A stretch of DNA of 64,000 nt from Urophycis tenuis. Its lineage: Eukaryota > Chordata > Actinopteri > Gadiformes > Phycidae. Positions 21,018 to 35,014 of the stretch are shown here, one piece after another; the first letter of the stretch is position 1, and the number at the start of each line of letters is the position of its first letter. Where the stretch lies: positions 2,422,001-2,486,000 of the forward strand of contig JAXIVH010000041.1 of the NCBI GenBank assembly GCA_036785325.1, given 5' to 3'. The position numbers and the translations under genes are program-made. Under the pieces are notes generated by a model that saw nothing but the letters and a program-made list of their open reading frames with translations, searched no databases and was not told where the DNA came from.

Positions 21018-22721
21018 CCAACAGAACACACATGAATCAGCTTATTATTTCGACGACCCATGGGCAAATATAGTCATGCCATACGTCGTTGGAAAGCTTA
21101 GATTTCCCCATTTAAAATGAGCCCATCTCCGAGCAATTTGGTTGCTCACAGACAAATCTGCGTCAGGTTGACTGAAGTCTACACAGCAGCTAAAGACATA
21201 CCTTCAACGTTTCAATTAACATCAATCTTTCCTTACAGAACAGAAATTAATTAGCTTAGTATTTCAATGACCCATGAGTCAATATAGTCTTGCCATACGC
21301 CGTTGGAAAGCTTAGATTTCCCCTCTTAAAATGAGTCCATCCGCGAGCAGTCTGGTTGATCACAGACTAAACTGCGTCAGGTTGAATGAAGTCTACCCAG
21401 CAGCTAAAAACATACCTTTAACGTTTCAATTAACATCAATCTTTCCTTACAGAACCCAAATTAATTAGCTTAGTATTTCAACGACCCTTTGGTGAATATA
21501 GTCTTGCCATACGCCGTTGGAAAGCTTAGATTTCCCCGCTTATAATGAGCCCATCCCTGAGCAATTTGGTTGCTCACAGACTAAACTGCGTCAGGTTGAC
21601 TGAAGTCTACCCAGCAGCTAAAAACATACCTTCAACGTTTCAATTAACATCAATCTTTCCTTACAGAACACAAATTAATTAGCTTAGTATTTCAACGACC
21701 CATGAGTCAATATAGTCTTTCCATACGCCGTTGGAAAGCTTAGATTTCCCCGCTTAAAATTAGCCCATCCGCGAGCAGTCTGGTTGATCACAGACTTAAC
21801 TGCGTCAGGTTTAATGAAGTCTACCCAGCAGCTAAAAACATACCTTTAACGTTTCAATTGATATCAATCTTTCCTTACAGAACACAAATTAATTAGCTTA
21901 GTATTTCAACGGGCCATTGGTGAATATAGTCTTGCCATACGCCGTTGAAAAGCTTAGATTTCCCCGCTTAAAATGAGCCCATCCGCGAGCAGTCTGGTTG
22001 ATCACAGACTAAACTGCGTCAGGTTGACTGAAGTCTACCCAGCAGCTAAAAACATACCTTCAACGTTTCAATTAACATCAATCTTTCCTTACAGAACACA
22101 AATTAATTAGCTTAGTATTTCAAAGGCCCTTTGGTGAATATAGTCTTGCCATACGCCGTTGAAAAGCTTAGATTTCCCCGCTTATAATGAGCCCATCCCC
22201 AAGCAATTTGGTTGCTCAGAGACAAAACTGTGTCAGGTTGACTGAAGTCTACCCAGCAGCTAAAAACATACCTTCAACGTTTCAATTAACATCAATCTTT
22301 CCTTACAGATCACAAATTAATTAGCTTAGTATTTCAACGACCCATGAGTCAATATACTCTTGCCATACGCCGTTGGAAAGCTTAGATTTCCCCGCTTAGA
22401 ATGAGCCCATCCGCGAGCAGTCTGCTTGCTCACAGACAAAACTGCGTCAGATTGACTGAAGTCTACCCAGCAGCTAAAAACATACCTTCAACGTTTCAAT
22501 TAAGATCAATCTTTCAATAAAGAACAGAAATTAATTAGCTTAGTATTTCAACGACCCATGACTCAATATAGTCTTGCCATACGCTGTTGGGAACCTTAGA
22601 TTTCCCCGCTTAAAATGAGCCCATCCCCGAGCAATTTGGTTGCTCACAGACAAAACTGCGTCAGGTTCACTGAAGTCTACCCAGCAGCTAAAAACATACC
22701 TTCAACTTTTCAATTCACGCG
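21018..22721 (+). repeat. Satellite array S7, 8 monomers
   Basis: 1,704 bp. Monomer order and private variants (CCCCTCTTAAAATGAGTCC, AAAATTAGCCC, GATATCAATC) match S8 and S14, marking a recent duplication of the whole cassette. AATAAA at 22516-22521. Confidence 0.94.
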
Positions 22722-22900
22722 TTTTTTTTGTAACACGTGTAGCTATGATAAAGGACACATGTTTTGGCCTGTTTTATTATTCATAGTTGGCTTAACAGTA
22801 ATAGAATATTATTATATGCTATAAGTGACCAGACGTCCGAGATCAAAACTGGGAGCATAATCCCCGAGAAGGGGGAAAAAAAGGGTCAGCTATGTTTAAG

Positions 22901-22961
22901 TATATATATATATGTGTGTGTATATATAAGTGTGTGTGTGTGTGTGTATATATGCGCCTGC

Positions 22962-23021
<60 letters not shown>
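22901..23021. repeat. TG/CA microsatellite of A7
   Basis: Same step pattern as A6. Confidence 0.95.
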
Positions 23022-23024
<3 letters not shown>

Positions 23025-23034
23025 AATCACTTAC

Positions 23035-23538
23035 TTGGAACGGCATGATCCCATATCGCTGTGAAGGGATGGCGTTAACCAGGTGGGCGTGCAACCCCTC
23101 GAGAGAGTTGCTGCCTCGCCGGCACTTGTACTTGTTCAGCCGGATGCAGTTCTTCACAACCACCTTCACAGAGACATACAGCTGTATGCCAGGGGGGTCC
23201 TGTAACACACAACCTATTGCAAGGTCCTCATTTATGCTGGTGTCATTTTGAAATGTTACCATATACAAGTTTGAATGGTTTTGACACACGATGACTGCAG
23301 AGACAGCTGCAGGATGGCCCACGAAGCAGGACGGAGGGGGCCTGTGGCTGTGCGGGGAGGACCAGCGGTATGGGTGCTGCCGACACAGGGGGCGGGCGGG
23401 CCACAGGCTGACGCAGCAGGAGGCCTCGGCTGGAGGCGGGTGGGCGCAGGAGGCTTCGGCCGGGTGGAGGACGACAACGCAGTGGGCTGAACGGGCCGGT
23501 TGGTGGGAGTCACAGGCTCTGGCTCATCAACAAATAAC
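23035..23538 (-). pseudogene. A7: exon-like module, CGA class
   Basis: Duplicate of A6, 2,705 bp away. Both splice sites kept. Confidence 0.6.
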
Positions 23539-23722
23539 CTGGAAATATAAAATACACACGTGATCAGTATTGATATTGATATCTTTTATAAGAACACTGT
23601 TCATACCGTTTAGACTTTTTATACAACTGTTTATACAATGTCCATACTGTTTATTTATTAATGTTTATCACTGAAAAATAAAGGTGACTTGGTATGACTT
23701 GTGTGCTATTTTCTTTCCACAG

Positions 23723-25426
23723 CCAACAGAACACACATGAATCAGCTTATTATTTCGACGACCCATGGGCAAATATAGTCATGCCATACGTCGTTGGAAA
23801 GCTTAGATTTCCCCGTTTAAAATGAGCCCATCTCCGAGCAATTTGGTTGCTCACAGACAAATCTGCGTCAGGTTGACTGAAGTCTACACAGCAGCTAAAG
23901 ACATACCTTCAACGTTTCAATTAACATCAATCTTTCCTTACAGAACAGAAATTAATTAGCTTAGTATTTCAATGACCCATGAGTCAATATAGTCTTGCCA
24001 TACGCCGTTGGAAAGCTTAGATTTCCCCTCTTAAAATGAGTCCATCCGCGAGCAGTCTGGTTGATCACAGACTAAACTGCGTCAGGTTGAATGAAGTCTA
24101 CCCAGCAGCTAAAAACATACCTTTAACGTTTCAATTAACATCAATCTTTCCTTACAGAACCCAAATTAATTAGCTTAGTATTTCAACGACCCTTTGGTGA
24201 ATATAGTCTTGCCATACGCCGTTGGAAAGCTTAGATTTCCCCGCTTATAATGAGCCCATCCCTGAGCAATTTGGTTGCTCACAGACTAAACTGCGTCAGG
24301 TTGACTGAAGTCTACCCAGCAGCTAAAAACATACCTTCAACGTTTCAATTAACATCAATCTTTCCTTACAGAACACAAATTAATTAGCTTAGTATTTCAA
24401 CGACCCATGAGTCAATATAGTCTTTCCATACGCCGTTGGAAAGCTTAGATTTCCCCGCTTAAAATTAGCCCATCCGCGAGCAGTCTGGTTGATCACAGAC
24501 TTAACTGCGTCAGGTTTAATGAAGTCTACCCAGCAGCTAAAAACATACCTTTAACGTTTCAATTGATATCAATCTTTCCTTACAGAACACAAATTAATTA
24601 GCTTAGTATTTCAACGGGCCATTGGTGAATATAGTCTTGCCATACGCCGTTGAAAAGCTTAGATTTCCCCGCTTAAAATGAGCCCATCCGCGAGCAGTCT
24701 GGTTGATCACAGACTAAACTGCGTCAGGTTGACTGAAGTCTACCCAGCAGCTAAAAACATACCTTCAACGTTTCAATTAACATCAATCTTTCCTTACAGA
24801 ACACAAATTAATTAGCTTAGTATTTCAAAGGCCCTTTGGTGAATATAGTCTTGCCATACGCCGTTGAAAAGCTTAGATTTCCCCGCTTATAATGAGCCCA
24901 TCCCCAAGCAATTTGGTTGCTCAGAGACAAAACTGTGTCAGGTTGACTGAAGTCTACCCAGCAGCTAAAAACATACCTTCAACGTTTCAATTAACATCAA
25001 TCTTTCCTTACAGATCACAAATTAATTAGCTTAGTATTTCAACGACCCATGAGTCAATATACTCTTGCCATACGCCGTTGGAAAGCTTAGATTTCCCCGC
25101 TTAGAATGAGCCCATCCGCGAGCAGTCTGCTTGCTCACAGACAAAACTGCGTCAGATTGACTGAAGTCTACCCAGCAGCTAAAAACATACCTTCAACGTT
25201 TCAATTAAGATCAATCTTTCAATAAAGAACAGAAATTAATTAGCTTAGTATTTCAACGACCCATGACTCAATATAGTCTTGCCATACGCCGTTGGGAACC
25301 TTAGATTTCCCCGCTTAAAATTAGCCCATCCCCGAGCAATTTGGTTGCTCACAGACAAAACTGCGTCAGGTTCACTGAAGTCTACCCAGCAGCTAAAAAC
25401 ATACCTTCAACTTTTCAATTCACGCG
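23723..25426 (+). repeat. Satellite array S8, 8 monomers
   Basis: Same length as S7. The terminal monomer has AAAATTAGCCC, so the usual ATG is lost there. AATAAA at 25221-25226. Confidence 0.94.
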
Positions 25427-25604
25427 TTTTTTTTGTAACACGTGTAGCTATGATAAAGGACACATGTTTTGGCCTGTTTTATTATTCATAGTTGGCTTAA
25501 CAGTAATAGAATATTATTATATGCTATAAGTGACCAGACGTCCGAGATCAAAACTGGGAGCATAATCCCCGAGAAGGGGGAAAAAAAGGGTCAGCTATGT
25601 TTAA

Positions 25605-25670
25605 GTATATATATATATGTGTGTGTATATATAAGTGTGTGTGTGTGTGTGTGTATATATGCGCCTGCGC

Positions 25671-25735
<65 letters not shown>
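25605..25735. repeat. TG/CA microsatellite of A8
   Basis: One GGGTG interruption in the pure TG run, absent elsewhere. Confidence 0.95.
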
Positions 25736-25737
<2 letters not shown>

Positions 25738-25747
25738 AATCACTTAC

Positions 25748-26251
25748 TTGGAACGGCATGATCCCATATCGCTGTGAAGGGATGGCGTTAACCAGGTGGG
25801 TGTGCAACCCCTCGAGAGAGTTGCTGCCTCGCCGGCACTTGTACTTGTTCAGCCGGATGCCGTTCTTCACAACCACCTTCACAGAGACATACAGCTGTAT
25901 GCCAGGGGGGTCCTGTAACACACAACCTATTGCAAGGTCCTCATTTATGCTGGTGTCATTTTGAAATGTTACCATATACAAGTTTGAATGGTTTTGACAC
26001 ACGATGACTGCAGAGACAGCTGCAGGATGGCCCACGAAGCAGGACGGAGGGGGCCTGTGGCTGTGCGGGGAGGACCAGCGGTATGGGTGCTGCCGACACA
26101 GGGGGCGGGCGGGCCACAGGCTGACGCAGCAGGAGGCCTCGGCTGGAGGCGGGTGGGCGCAGGAGGCTTCGGCCGGGTGGAGGACGACAACGCAGTGGGC
26201 TGAACGGGCCGGTTGGTGGGAGTCACAGGCTCTGGCTCATCAACAAATAAC
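25748..26251 (-). pseudogene. A8: exon-like module, CGA class, KNG variant
   Basis: Cys to Gly (VVKNGIRL), shared with A11, A13 and A16. HTH, RYG, VLQD. Confidence 0.6.
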
Positions 26252-26435
26252 CTGGAAATATAAAATACACACGTGATCAGTATTGATATTGATATCTTTT
26301 ATAAGAACACTGTTCATACCGTTTACACTTTTTATACAACTGTTTATACAATGTCCATACTGTTTATTTATTAATGTTTATCACTGAAAAATAAAGGTGA
26401 CTTGGTATGACTTGTGTGCTATTTTCTTTCCACAG

Positions 26436-27711
26436 CCAACAGAACACACATGAATCAGCTTATTATTTCGACGACCCATGGGCAAATATAGTCATGCCAT
26501 ACGTCGTTGGAAAGCTTAGATTTCCCCGTTTAAAATGAGCCCATCTCCAAGCAATTTGGTTGCTCACAGACAAATCTGCGTCAGGTTGACTGAAGTCTAC
26601 ACAGCAGCTAAAGACATACCTTCAACGTTTCAATTAACATCAATCTTTCCTTACAGAACACAAATTAATTAGCTTAGTATTTCAACGACCCTTTAGTGAA
26701 TATAGTCTTGCCATACGCCGTTGGAAAGCTTAGATTTCCCCGCTTTTAATGAGCCCATCCCCAAGCAATTTGGTTGCTCAGAGACAAAACTGTGTCAGGT
26801 TGACTGAAGTCTACCCAGCAGCTAAAAACATACCTTCAACGTTTCAATTAACATCAATCTTTCCTTACAGATCACAAATTAATTAGCTTAGTATTTCAAC
26901 GACCAATGAGTCAATATAGTCTTGCCATACGCCGTTGGAAAGCTTAGATTTCCCCGCTTAAAATGAGCCCATCCGCGAGCAGTCTGGTTGATCACAGACT
27001 AAACTGCGTCAGGTTGAATGAAGTCTACCTAGCAGCTAAAAACATACTTTTAACGTTTCAATTGACATCAATCTTTCCTTACAGAACACAAATTAATTAG
27101 CTTAGTATTTCAACGGGCCATTGGTGAATATAGTCTTGCCATACGCCGTTGAAAAGCTTAGATTTCCCCGCTTAAAATGAGCCCATCCGCGAGCAGTCTG
27201 GTTGATCACAGACTAAACTGCGTCAGGTTGACTGAAGTCTACCCAGCAGCTAAAAACATACCTTCAACGTTTCAATTAACATCAATCTTTCCTTACAGAA
27301 CACAAATTAATTAGCTTAGTATTTCAATGACCCATGAGTCAATATAGTCTTGCCATAGGCCGTTGGAAAGCTTAGATTTCCCCGCTTAAAATGAGCCCAT
27401 CCGCGAGCAGTCTGGTTGATCACAGACTAAACTGCGTCAGGTTGAATGAAGTCTACCCAGCAGCTAAAAACATACCTTTAACGTTTCAATTAACATCAAT
27501 CTTTCCTTACAGAACACAAATTAATTAGCTTAGTATTTCAAAGGCCCTTTGGTGAATATAGTCTTGCCATACGCCGTTGGGAACCTTAGATTTCCCCGCT
27601 TAAAATGAGCCCATCCCCGAGCAATTTGGTTGCTCACAGACAAAACTGCGTCAGGCTGACTGAAGTCTACCCAGCAGCTAAAAACATACCTTCAACTTTT
27701 CAATTCACGCG
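26436..27711 (+). repeat. Satellite array S9, 6 monomers
   Basis: 1,276 bp, same length and order as S15 and S19. No AATAAA monomer. Includes CTACCTAGCAGC and ACATACTTTTAACG variants. Confidence 0.94.
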
Positions 27712-27890
27712 TTTTTTTTGTAACACGTGTAGCTATGATAAAGGACACATGTTTTGGCCTGTTTTATTATTCATAGTTGGCTTAACAGTAATAGAATATT
27801 ATTATACGCTATAAGTGACCAGACGTCCGAGATCAAAACTGGGAGCATAATCCCCGAGAAGGGGGAAAAAAAGGGTCAGCTATGTTTAAG

Positions 27891-27935
27891 TATATATATA
27901 TATGTGTGTGTATATATAAGTGTATATATGCGCGC

Positions 27936-28007
<72 letters not shown>
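27891..28007. repeat. TG/CA microsatellite of A9
   Basis: TATATAAGTGTATATATGCGCGCGCG head followed by pure TG. Same head in A14 and A17. Confidence 0.95.
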
Positions 28008-28010
<3 letters not shown>

Positions 28011-28020
28011 AATCACTTAC

Positions 28021-28524
28021 TTGGAACAGCATGATCCCACATCGCTGTGAAGGGATGGCGTTAACCAGGTGGGTGTGCAACCCCTCGAGAGAGTTGCTGC
28101 CTCACCGGCACTTGTACTTGTTCAGCCGGATGCAGTTCTTCACAACCACCTTCACAGAGACATACAGCTGTATGCCAGGGGGGTCATGTAACACACAACC
28201 TATTGCAAGGTCCTCATTTATGCTGGTGTCATTTTGAAATGTTACCATATACAAGTTTGAATGGTTTTGACACACGATGACTGCAGAGACAGCTGCAGGA
28301 TGGCCCATGAAGCAGGACGGAGGGGGCCTGTGGCTGTGCGGGGAGGACCAGCGGTATGGGTGCTGCCGACACAGGGGGCGGGCGGGCCACAGGCTGATGC
28401 AGCAGGAGGCCTCGGCTGGAGGCGGGTGGGCGCAGGAGGCTTCGGCCGGGTGGAGGACGACAACGCAGTGGGCTGAACGGGCCGGTTGGTGGGAGTCACA
28501 GGCTCTGGCTCATCAACAAATAAC
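28021..28524 (-). pseudogene. A9: exon-like module, TGA class, next to block B-II
   Basis: Truncated by TGA after KYKC. IMLFQ, VLHD, HTH, RCG. Two further CpG-to-TpG changes (CCCATGAAG, GCTGATGCAG) are shared only with A17. Confidence 0.6.
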
Positions 28525-28708
28525 CTGGAAATATAAAATACACACGTGATCAGTATTGATATTGATATCTTTTATAAGAACACTGTTCATACCGTTTACA
28601 CTTTTTATACAACTGTTTATACAATGTCCATACTGTTTATTTATTAATGTTTATCACTGAAAAATAAAGGTGACTTGGTAGGACTTGTGTGCTATTTTCT
28701 TTCCACAG

Positions 28709-29017
28709 CCAACAGAACACACATGAATCAGCTTTTTATTTCGACGACCCGTGGGCAAATATAGTCATGCCATACGTCGTTGGAAAGCTTAGATTTTCCC
28801 GCTTAAAATGAGCCCATCTCTGATCAATTTGGTTGCTCACAGACAAAACTGCGTCAGGTTGACTGAAGTCTACCCAGCAGCTAAAAAAAAACCTTCAACG
28901 CTTCAATTAACATTAATCTTTCCTTACAGAACACAAATTAATTAGCTTAGTATTTCAACGACCCATGAGTCAATATAGTCTAGCCATACGCCGTTGGAAA
29001 GCTTAGATTTTCCTTCC
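28709..29017 (+). repeat. Satellite remnant S10 before block B-II
   Basis: Same truncated 309-bp remnant as S4. Confidence 0.9.
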
Positions 29018-30186
29018 TTATCTCGATGACCCCCCCCACCTCATCCAACGACTCGGTAGTTGAATAGGGGATCAAAGGCAGTTGCACTTGCCAATATCTA
29101 GTCATCCGCAGCTCTCTTTTCCCATATTACCAAGAATTAAGTAAAACGAAATGGTTATCTGTCTTGTTGTGATATAACCGCTGATTTGGAGATATAGACT
29201 TGTTTTTCCTTTTCCCAAAGGTTTTCTTTGTTCCAAGATGGAGGTCAATCTAGTTTGATTGAAGGTACTTCCAATGCATTGGTATATTTACTTATTTGAA
29301 TAAAGACGAGTCACAGCTGGAGTGAGACTTTTCTTTTCCATTTCTATTTTAGTATAAACGTGCTATCGAAATATTAGGACACGTCATCAGTAGTGGACCC
29401 TGGGATCATAGGGTGTTTCTGGCCATTGTCACTATACACCCTCACCCAAGGGAGGCCCCCCCGAGAGTGATCAATTCTCAAGGTGTGTCGTTTCCGAAAT
29501 GGAATTGGTATTGGGTTTAAGCTTTTTTAGGAGTGATCATTTGTTGAGGTAACGTCGAGGTAAGTAAAGGTAAGTAAAACACTTTTTAGGATACATTGTT
29601 TTGGTTATGGAGAGGAGGGGGCACATACTTACCCCCTGACCAGCACAAACCAGTTGTTAACACCGCTAGGTAGCCCTGGTTTGGCCAATCAGGGCCGGAG
29701 CTTGGTTCTTGTCCTCTGTTGGGTCCAGATGAACTAGCAGAAAACTGGGGTCACGAAGGACCGAGGCCAGCCGTGACAAAGCACTGCCTCCACGGTCCCC
29801 CAATGCAGCTATCCTCAGCGATGGGTGTCCAGACCTAGGAAAGACCAAGACCAGCCCCGACCAGCGGTGCCTTCCCAGTCGGTCCCAGGGTAGGAAAGGC
29901 CAAGGCCAGCCGCGACTAAGCACTGCCTCCCTGGCCCCTCCAGGACCCCATGCCGAACAGCCTGTTAATAACAATTCCTGTGCCCCATACACCGCGCGAC
30001 TACAGCGATTGTGTAGGAAGTTGACCTTAGAGAAGACTCAATGGCTTACTTTCCTCACCCAAAACAACAATTTCTTGGGGTAGTCTATTCTCGCCGTAGG
30101 TACTTCGGTAATGGGTTTTTTTGTGAAAAGTTTTCCGGATGAAATGCATGCTGGGTAATTGTCTTCTTCCTCCAATATGTCAAGTG
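29018..30186 (+). repeat. B unit 4, left part
   Basis: GAATTAAG (instead of GAATGAAG) and GCACTTGCC variants. 108-codon minus ORF at 29666-29992 still open. Confidence 0.85.
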
Positions 30187-31102
30187 TAGGTTAAGGTTAG
30201 GGTAGATTTAGGGGTAGAGTTAGCAGTTAACCTTAACGTTAGGTTTGAAGTAAATGGGAGGGGTTGCGGTTAGGGTTAAGGTTAGGGCTGAGGTTAGGGT
30301 TAGGTATAAGGTTACGGTTTAGGGTTAAGGTTAGGGTTAAGGTTAGGGTTACGGTTAGGGCTAAGGTTAGGGCTAAGGTTAGAGTAAGGGTTAGGGTTAG
30401 CGTTACGGTTAGGGTAAGGTTAGGGTTAGGGTTAGAGGTTAGGGGTTAGGGGTTAGGGTTAAGATGAGGGCTGAGGTTAGGGTTAAGGTTAGGGCTGAGG
30501 TTAGGGTTAGGTTTAAGGTTAGGGATAAGGTTAGGGTTGGGGTTACGGCTGAGATTGGGGTTAAGGTTAGGGTTGAGGTTAGGGTTAGTGTTATGGATAA
30601 GGTTAGGTTAAGTGTTAGGGCCAAGGTTAGGGTTAAGGTTATGGTTAAGATTAGGGTTAGGGCTAGAATTAGGGTTAGGGCTAAGGTTAGGGTTAGGGTT
30701 ATGGCTGAGGTTAGGGTTAAGGTTAGGTTTGAGGTTAGTGTTAAGGTTAGGGCCAAGGTTAGGGTTAGGGTTAAGGTTAGGGTTAGGGCTAAGGTTAGGG
30801 TTAGGGTTATGGCTGAGGCTAGGGTTAGGGCTAAAGTTAGGGCAAAGGTTAGAGTTAGGGTTAGCGTTAGGGTTAGGGTTAGGGTTAGGGTTAGGGTTAG
30901 GGTTAGGGTTAGAGTAGGGGTTAGGGTTAGAGTTAGAGTAGGGGTTAGGGTTAGTGTTAAGGCTAAGGTTAGGGGTTGAGGTTAGTGTTAAGATTAGGGC
31001 CAAGGTAAGGGTTAGTGTTAGGGTTGAGTTAGGGTTAGGGCTAAGGTTAGGCCTATGGTTAGGGTTGGGGTTGAGGTTATCCCTAGGGTTAGAGTTAGAG
31101 CG
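30187..31102 (+). repeat. Telomeric tract of B unit 4, with pure (TTAGGG)7
   Basis: Seven perfect TTAGGG at 30867-30908 replace the degenerate stretch present in units 1-3. The rest of the tract keeps the old word order. Confidence 0.94.
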
Positions 31103-31784
31103 AGAGATTGAGGAAGGTAGAGTCAAGGTGAGACAGTCTGTACGGACTGAACTCACCCCCGCCGGATCGGGCTAGTACACTCTATCTCCCCCAACTCCCT
31201 CATTTCCATGAGGGAAGACAGGGGAGAAGAGATGGGAGGAGTATATATATTTAATATATATTTTTTTAGTAAATAAATACATCGAGAGACTCACCGCTGG
31301 AGTGGGTTTTAATCTTTGTATTCAAGGTTGTTCCTCCTCTTTTGATTCCTCGCTGGTGGTGCGTCGTCTCCACCTAGTGGTCGTTTTGTGAAGAAGAGTT
31401 ATAGAAATAGAAATAGAAATACTCTATTGTTCCCAGGTTGGGAAATTGCATTAATAGGTAAGTAATAATAATAATAATAATAGGTAATTGCAATAGTTGG
31501 TAAGGTAATCTATATTTACTTTATTTATTTATATTTGTATATTTATTTAGTCTATTTATTTATTCATTTTTGTTTATTTATTTATTTAGATAAAGAGGAT
31601 CACAGCTGGAGTGAGTTTTTAGTCTTTGTGTTAAAGGCTGGTTGCCTTCTTTTGATTCTTCAGTGGTGGTCCATCGCCTCCATCTAGTGGTCGTTTTGTG
31701 AATAACAGTTGGTAAGGTAATATAAATGGGTTGTGTAGAGAGCCCGTTCTTTCGATGGCCCTGGCTCGGTTAGGTTCGTTAGAG
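31103..31784 (+). repeat. B unit 4, right part
   Basis: Hairpin, AT-rich runs and paired CTCF-like repeats as in unit 2. One more AAT than units 2-3. Confidence 0.8.
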
Positions 31785-31867
31785 TTATCTCGATGACCCC
31801 CCCCCCACCTCATCCAACGACTCGGTTGTTGAATAGGGGATCAAAGGCATTTGCACTCGCCAATATC

Positions 31868-34778
31868 AAGCTTAGATTTCCCCGCTTATAATGAGCCCAT
31901 CCCCAAGCAATTTGGTTGCTCAGAGACAAAACTGTGTCAGGTTGACTGAAGTCTACCCAGCAGCTAAAAACATACCTTCAACGTTTCAATTAACATCAAT
32001 CTTTCCTTACAGATCACAAATTAATTAGCTTAGTATTTCAACGACCAATGAGTCAATATAGTCTTGCCATACGCCGTTGGAAAGCTTAGATTTCCCTGCT
32101 TAAAATGAGCCCATCCGCGAGCAGTCTGCTTGCTCACAGACAAAACTGCGTCAGGTTGACTGAAGTCTACCCAGCAGCTAAAAACATACCTTCAACGTTT
32201 CAATTAAGATCAATCTTTCAATAAAGAACAGAAATTAATTAGCTTAGTATTTCAATGACCCATGAGTCAATATAGTCTTGCCATACGCCGTTGGAAAGCT
32301 TAGATTTCCCCGCTTAAAATGAGCCCATCCCCGAGCAATTTGGTTGCTCACAGACAAAACTGCTTCAGGTTGACTGAAGTCTACCCAGCAGCTAAAAACA
32401 TACCTTTAACGTTTCAATTAACATCAATCTTTCCTTACAGAACACAAAATAATTAGCTTAGTATTTCAACGACCCTTTGGTGAATATAGTCTTGCCATAC
32501 GCCGTTGGAAAGCTTAGATTTCCCCGCTTATAATGAGCCCATCCCCGAGCAATTTGGTTGCTCACAGACTAAACTGCGTCAGGTTGACTGAAGTCTACCC
32601 AGCAGCTAAAAACATACCTTCAACGTTTCAATTAACATCAATCTTTCCTTACAGAACACAAATTAATTAGCTTAGTATTTCAACGAGCCATGAGTCAATA
32701 TAGTCTTTCCATACGCCGTTGGAAAGCTTAGATTTCCCCGCTTAAAATGAGCCCATCTCCGAGCAATTTGGTTGCTCACAGACAAATCTGCGTCAGGTTG
32801 ACTGAAGTCTACACAGCAGCTAAAGACATACCTTCAACGTTTCAATTAACATCAATCTTTCCTTACAGAACACAAAAGAATTAGCTTAGTATTTCAACGA
32901 CCCATGAGTCAATATAGTCTTGCCATACGCCGTTGGAAAGCTTAGATTTCCCCGCTTAAAATGAGCCCATCCCCGAGCAATTTGGTTGCTCACAGACAAA
33001 ACTGCTTCAGGTTGACTGAAGTCTACCCAGCAGCTAAAAACATACCTTTAACGTTTCAATTAACATCAATCTTTCCTTACAGAACACAAAATAATTAGCT
33101 TAGTATTTCAACGACCCTTTGGTGAATATAGTCTTGCCATACGCCGTTGGAAAGCTTAGATTTCCCCGCTTATAATGAGCCCATCCCCGAGCAATTTGGT
33201 TGCTCACAGACTAAACTGCGTCAGGTTGACTGAAGTCTACCCAGCAGCTAAAAACATACCTTCAACGTTTCAATTAACATCAATCTTTCCTTACAGAACA
33301 CAAATTAATTAGCTTAGTATTTCAACGAGCCATGAGTCAATATAGTCTTTCCATACGCCGTTGGAAAGCTTAGATTTCCCCGCTTAAAATGAGCCCATCT
33401 CCGAGCAATTTGGTTGCTCACAGACAAATCTGCGTCAGGTTGACTGAAGTCTACACAGCAGCTAAAGACATACCTTCAACGTTTCAATTAACATCAATCT
33501 TTCCTTACAGAACACAAAAGAATTAGCTTAGTATTTCAACGACCCTTTAGTGAATATAGTCTTGCCATACGCCGTTGGAAAGCTTAGATTTCCCCGCTTA
33601 AAATGAGCCCATCCGCGAGCAGTCTGGTTGATCACAGACTAAACTGCGTCAGGTTGACTGAAGTCTACCCAGCAGCTAAAAACATACCTTAAACGTTTCA
33701 ATTAACATCAATCTTTCCTTACAGAACACAAATTAATTAGCTTAGTATTTCAACGGCCCTTTGGTGAATATAGTCTTGCCATAGGCCGTTGGAAAGCTTA
33801 GATTTCCCCGCTTATAATGAGCCCATTCCCGAGCAATTTGGTTGCTCACAGACAAAACTGTGTCAGGTTGAGTGAAGTCTACCCAGCAGCTAAAAACATA
33901 CCTTCAACGTTTCAATTAACATCAATCTTTCCTTACAGAACACAAATTAATTAGCTTAGTATTTCAACGGCCCTTTGGTGAATATAGTCTTGCCATACGC
34001 CGTTGAAAAGCTTAGATTTCCCTGCTTAAAATGAGCCCATCCGCCAGCAATTTGGTTGCTCAGAGACAATTTGCTTCAGGTTGACTGAAGTCTACCCAGC
34101 AGCTAAAAACATACCTTCAACGTTTCAATTAACATCAATCTTTCCTTACAGATCACAAATTAATTAGCTTAGTATTTCAACGACCCATGAGTCAATATAG
34201 TCTTGCCATACGCCATTGGAAAGCTTAGATTTCCCCGCTTAAAATGAGCCCATCCGCGAGCAGTCTGGTTAATCACAGACTAAACTGCGTCAGGTTGAAT
34301 GAAGTCTACCCAGCAGCTAAAAACATACCTTTAACGTTTCAATTAACATCAATCTTTCCTTACAGAACACAAATTAATTAGCTTAGTATTTCAAAGACCC
34401 TTTGGTGAATATAGTCTTGCCATACGCCGTTGGAAAGCTTAGTTTTCCGCGCTTAGAATGAGCCCATCCCTGAGCAATTTGGTTGCTCAAAGACTAAACT
34501 GCGTCAGGTTGACTGAAGTCTACACAGCAGCTAAAAACATACCTTCAACGTTTCAATTAAGATCAATCTTTCAATAAAGAACAGAAATTAATTAGCTTAG
34601 TATTTCAACGACCCATGACTCAATATAGTCTTGCCATACGCCGTTGGGAAGTTTAGATTTCCCCGCTTAAAATGAGCCCATCCGCGAGCAATTTAGTTGC
34701 TCACAGACTAAACTGCGTCAGGTTGAATGAAGTCTACCCAGCAGCTAAAAACACACCTTCAACTTTTCAATTCACGCG
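31868..34778 (+). repeat. Satellite array S11, about 13.6 monomers with a 3-monomer higher-order repeat
   Basis: 2,911 bp. CTGCTTCAGG monomers at 32361 and 33003 are 642 bp (3 x 214) apart with the same neighbours, a local trimer duplication. Two AATAAA monomers (32220-32225 and 34573-34578). Confidence 0.94.
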
Positions 34779-34956
34779 TTTTTTTTGTAATACGTGTAGC
34801 TATGATAAAGGACACATGTTTTGGCCTGTTTTATTATTCATAGTTGGCTTAACAGTAATAGAATATTATTATATGCTATAAGTGACCAGACGTCCGAGAT
34901 CAAAACTGGGAGCATAATCCCCGAGAAGGGGGAAAAAAAGGGTCAGCTATGTTTAA

Positions 34957-35014
34957 GTATATATATATATATGTGTGTGTATATATGTGTGTGTGTGTGT
35001 GTGTATATATGCGC

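Larger units (their letters stand above)
29018..31867 (+). repeat. Block B-II: one B unit (unit 4) plus 83-bp partial
   Basis: Single-unit block, flanked by AAGCTTAGATTT on both sides. Start of the 16.6-kb higher-order repeat. Confidence 0.85.
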
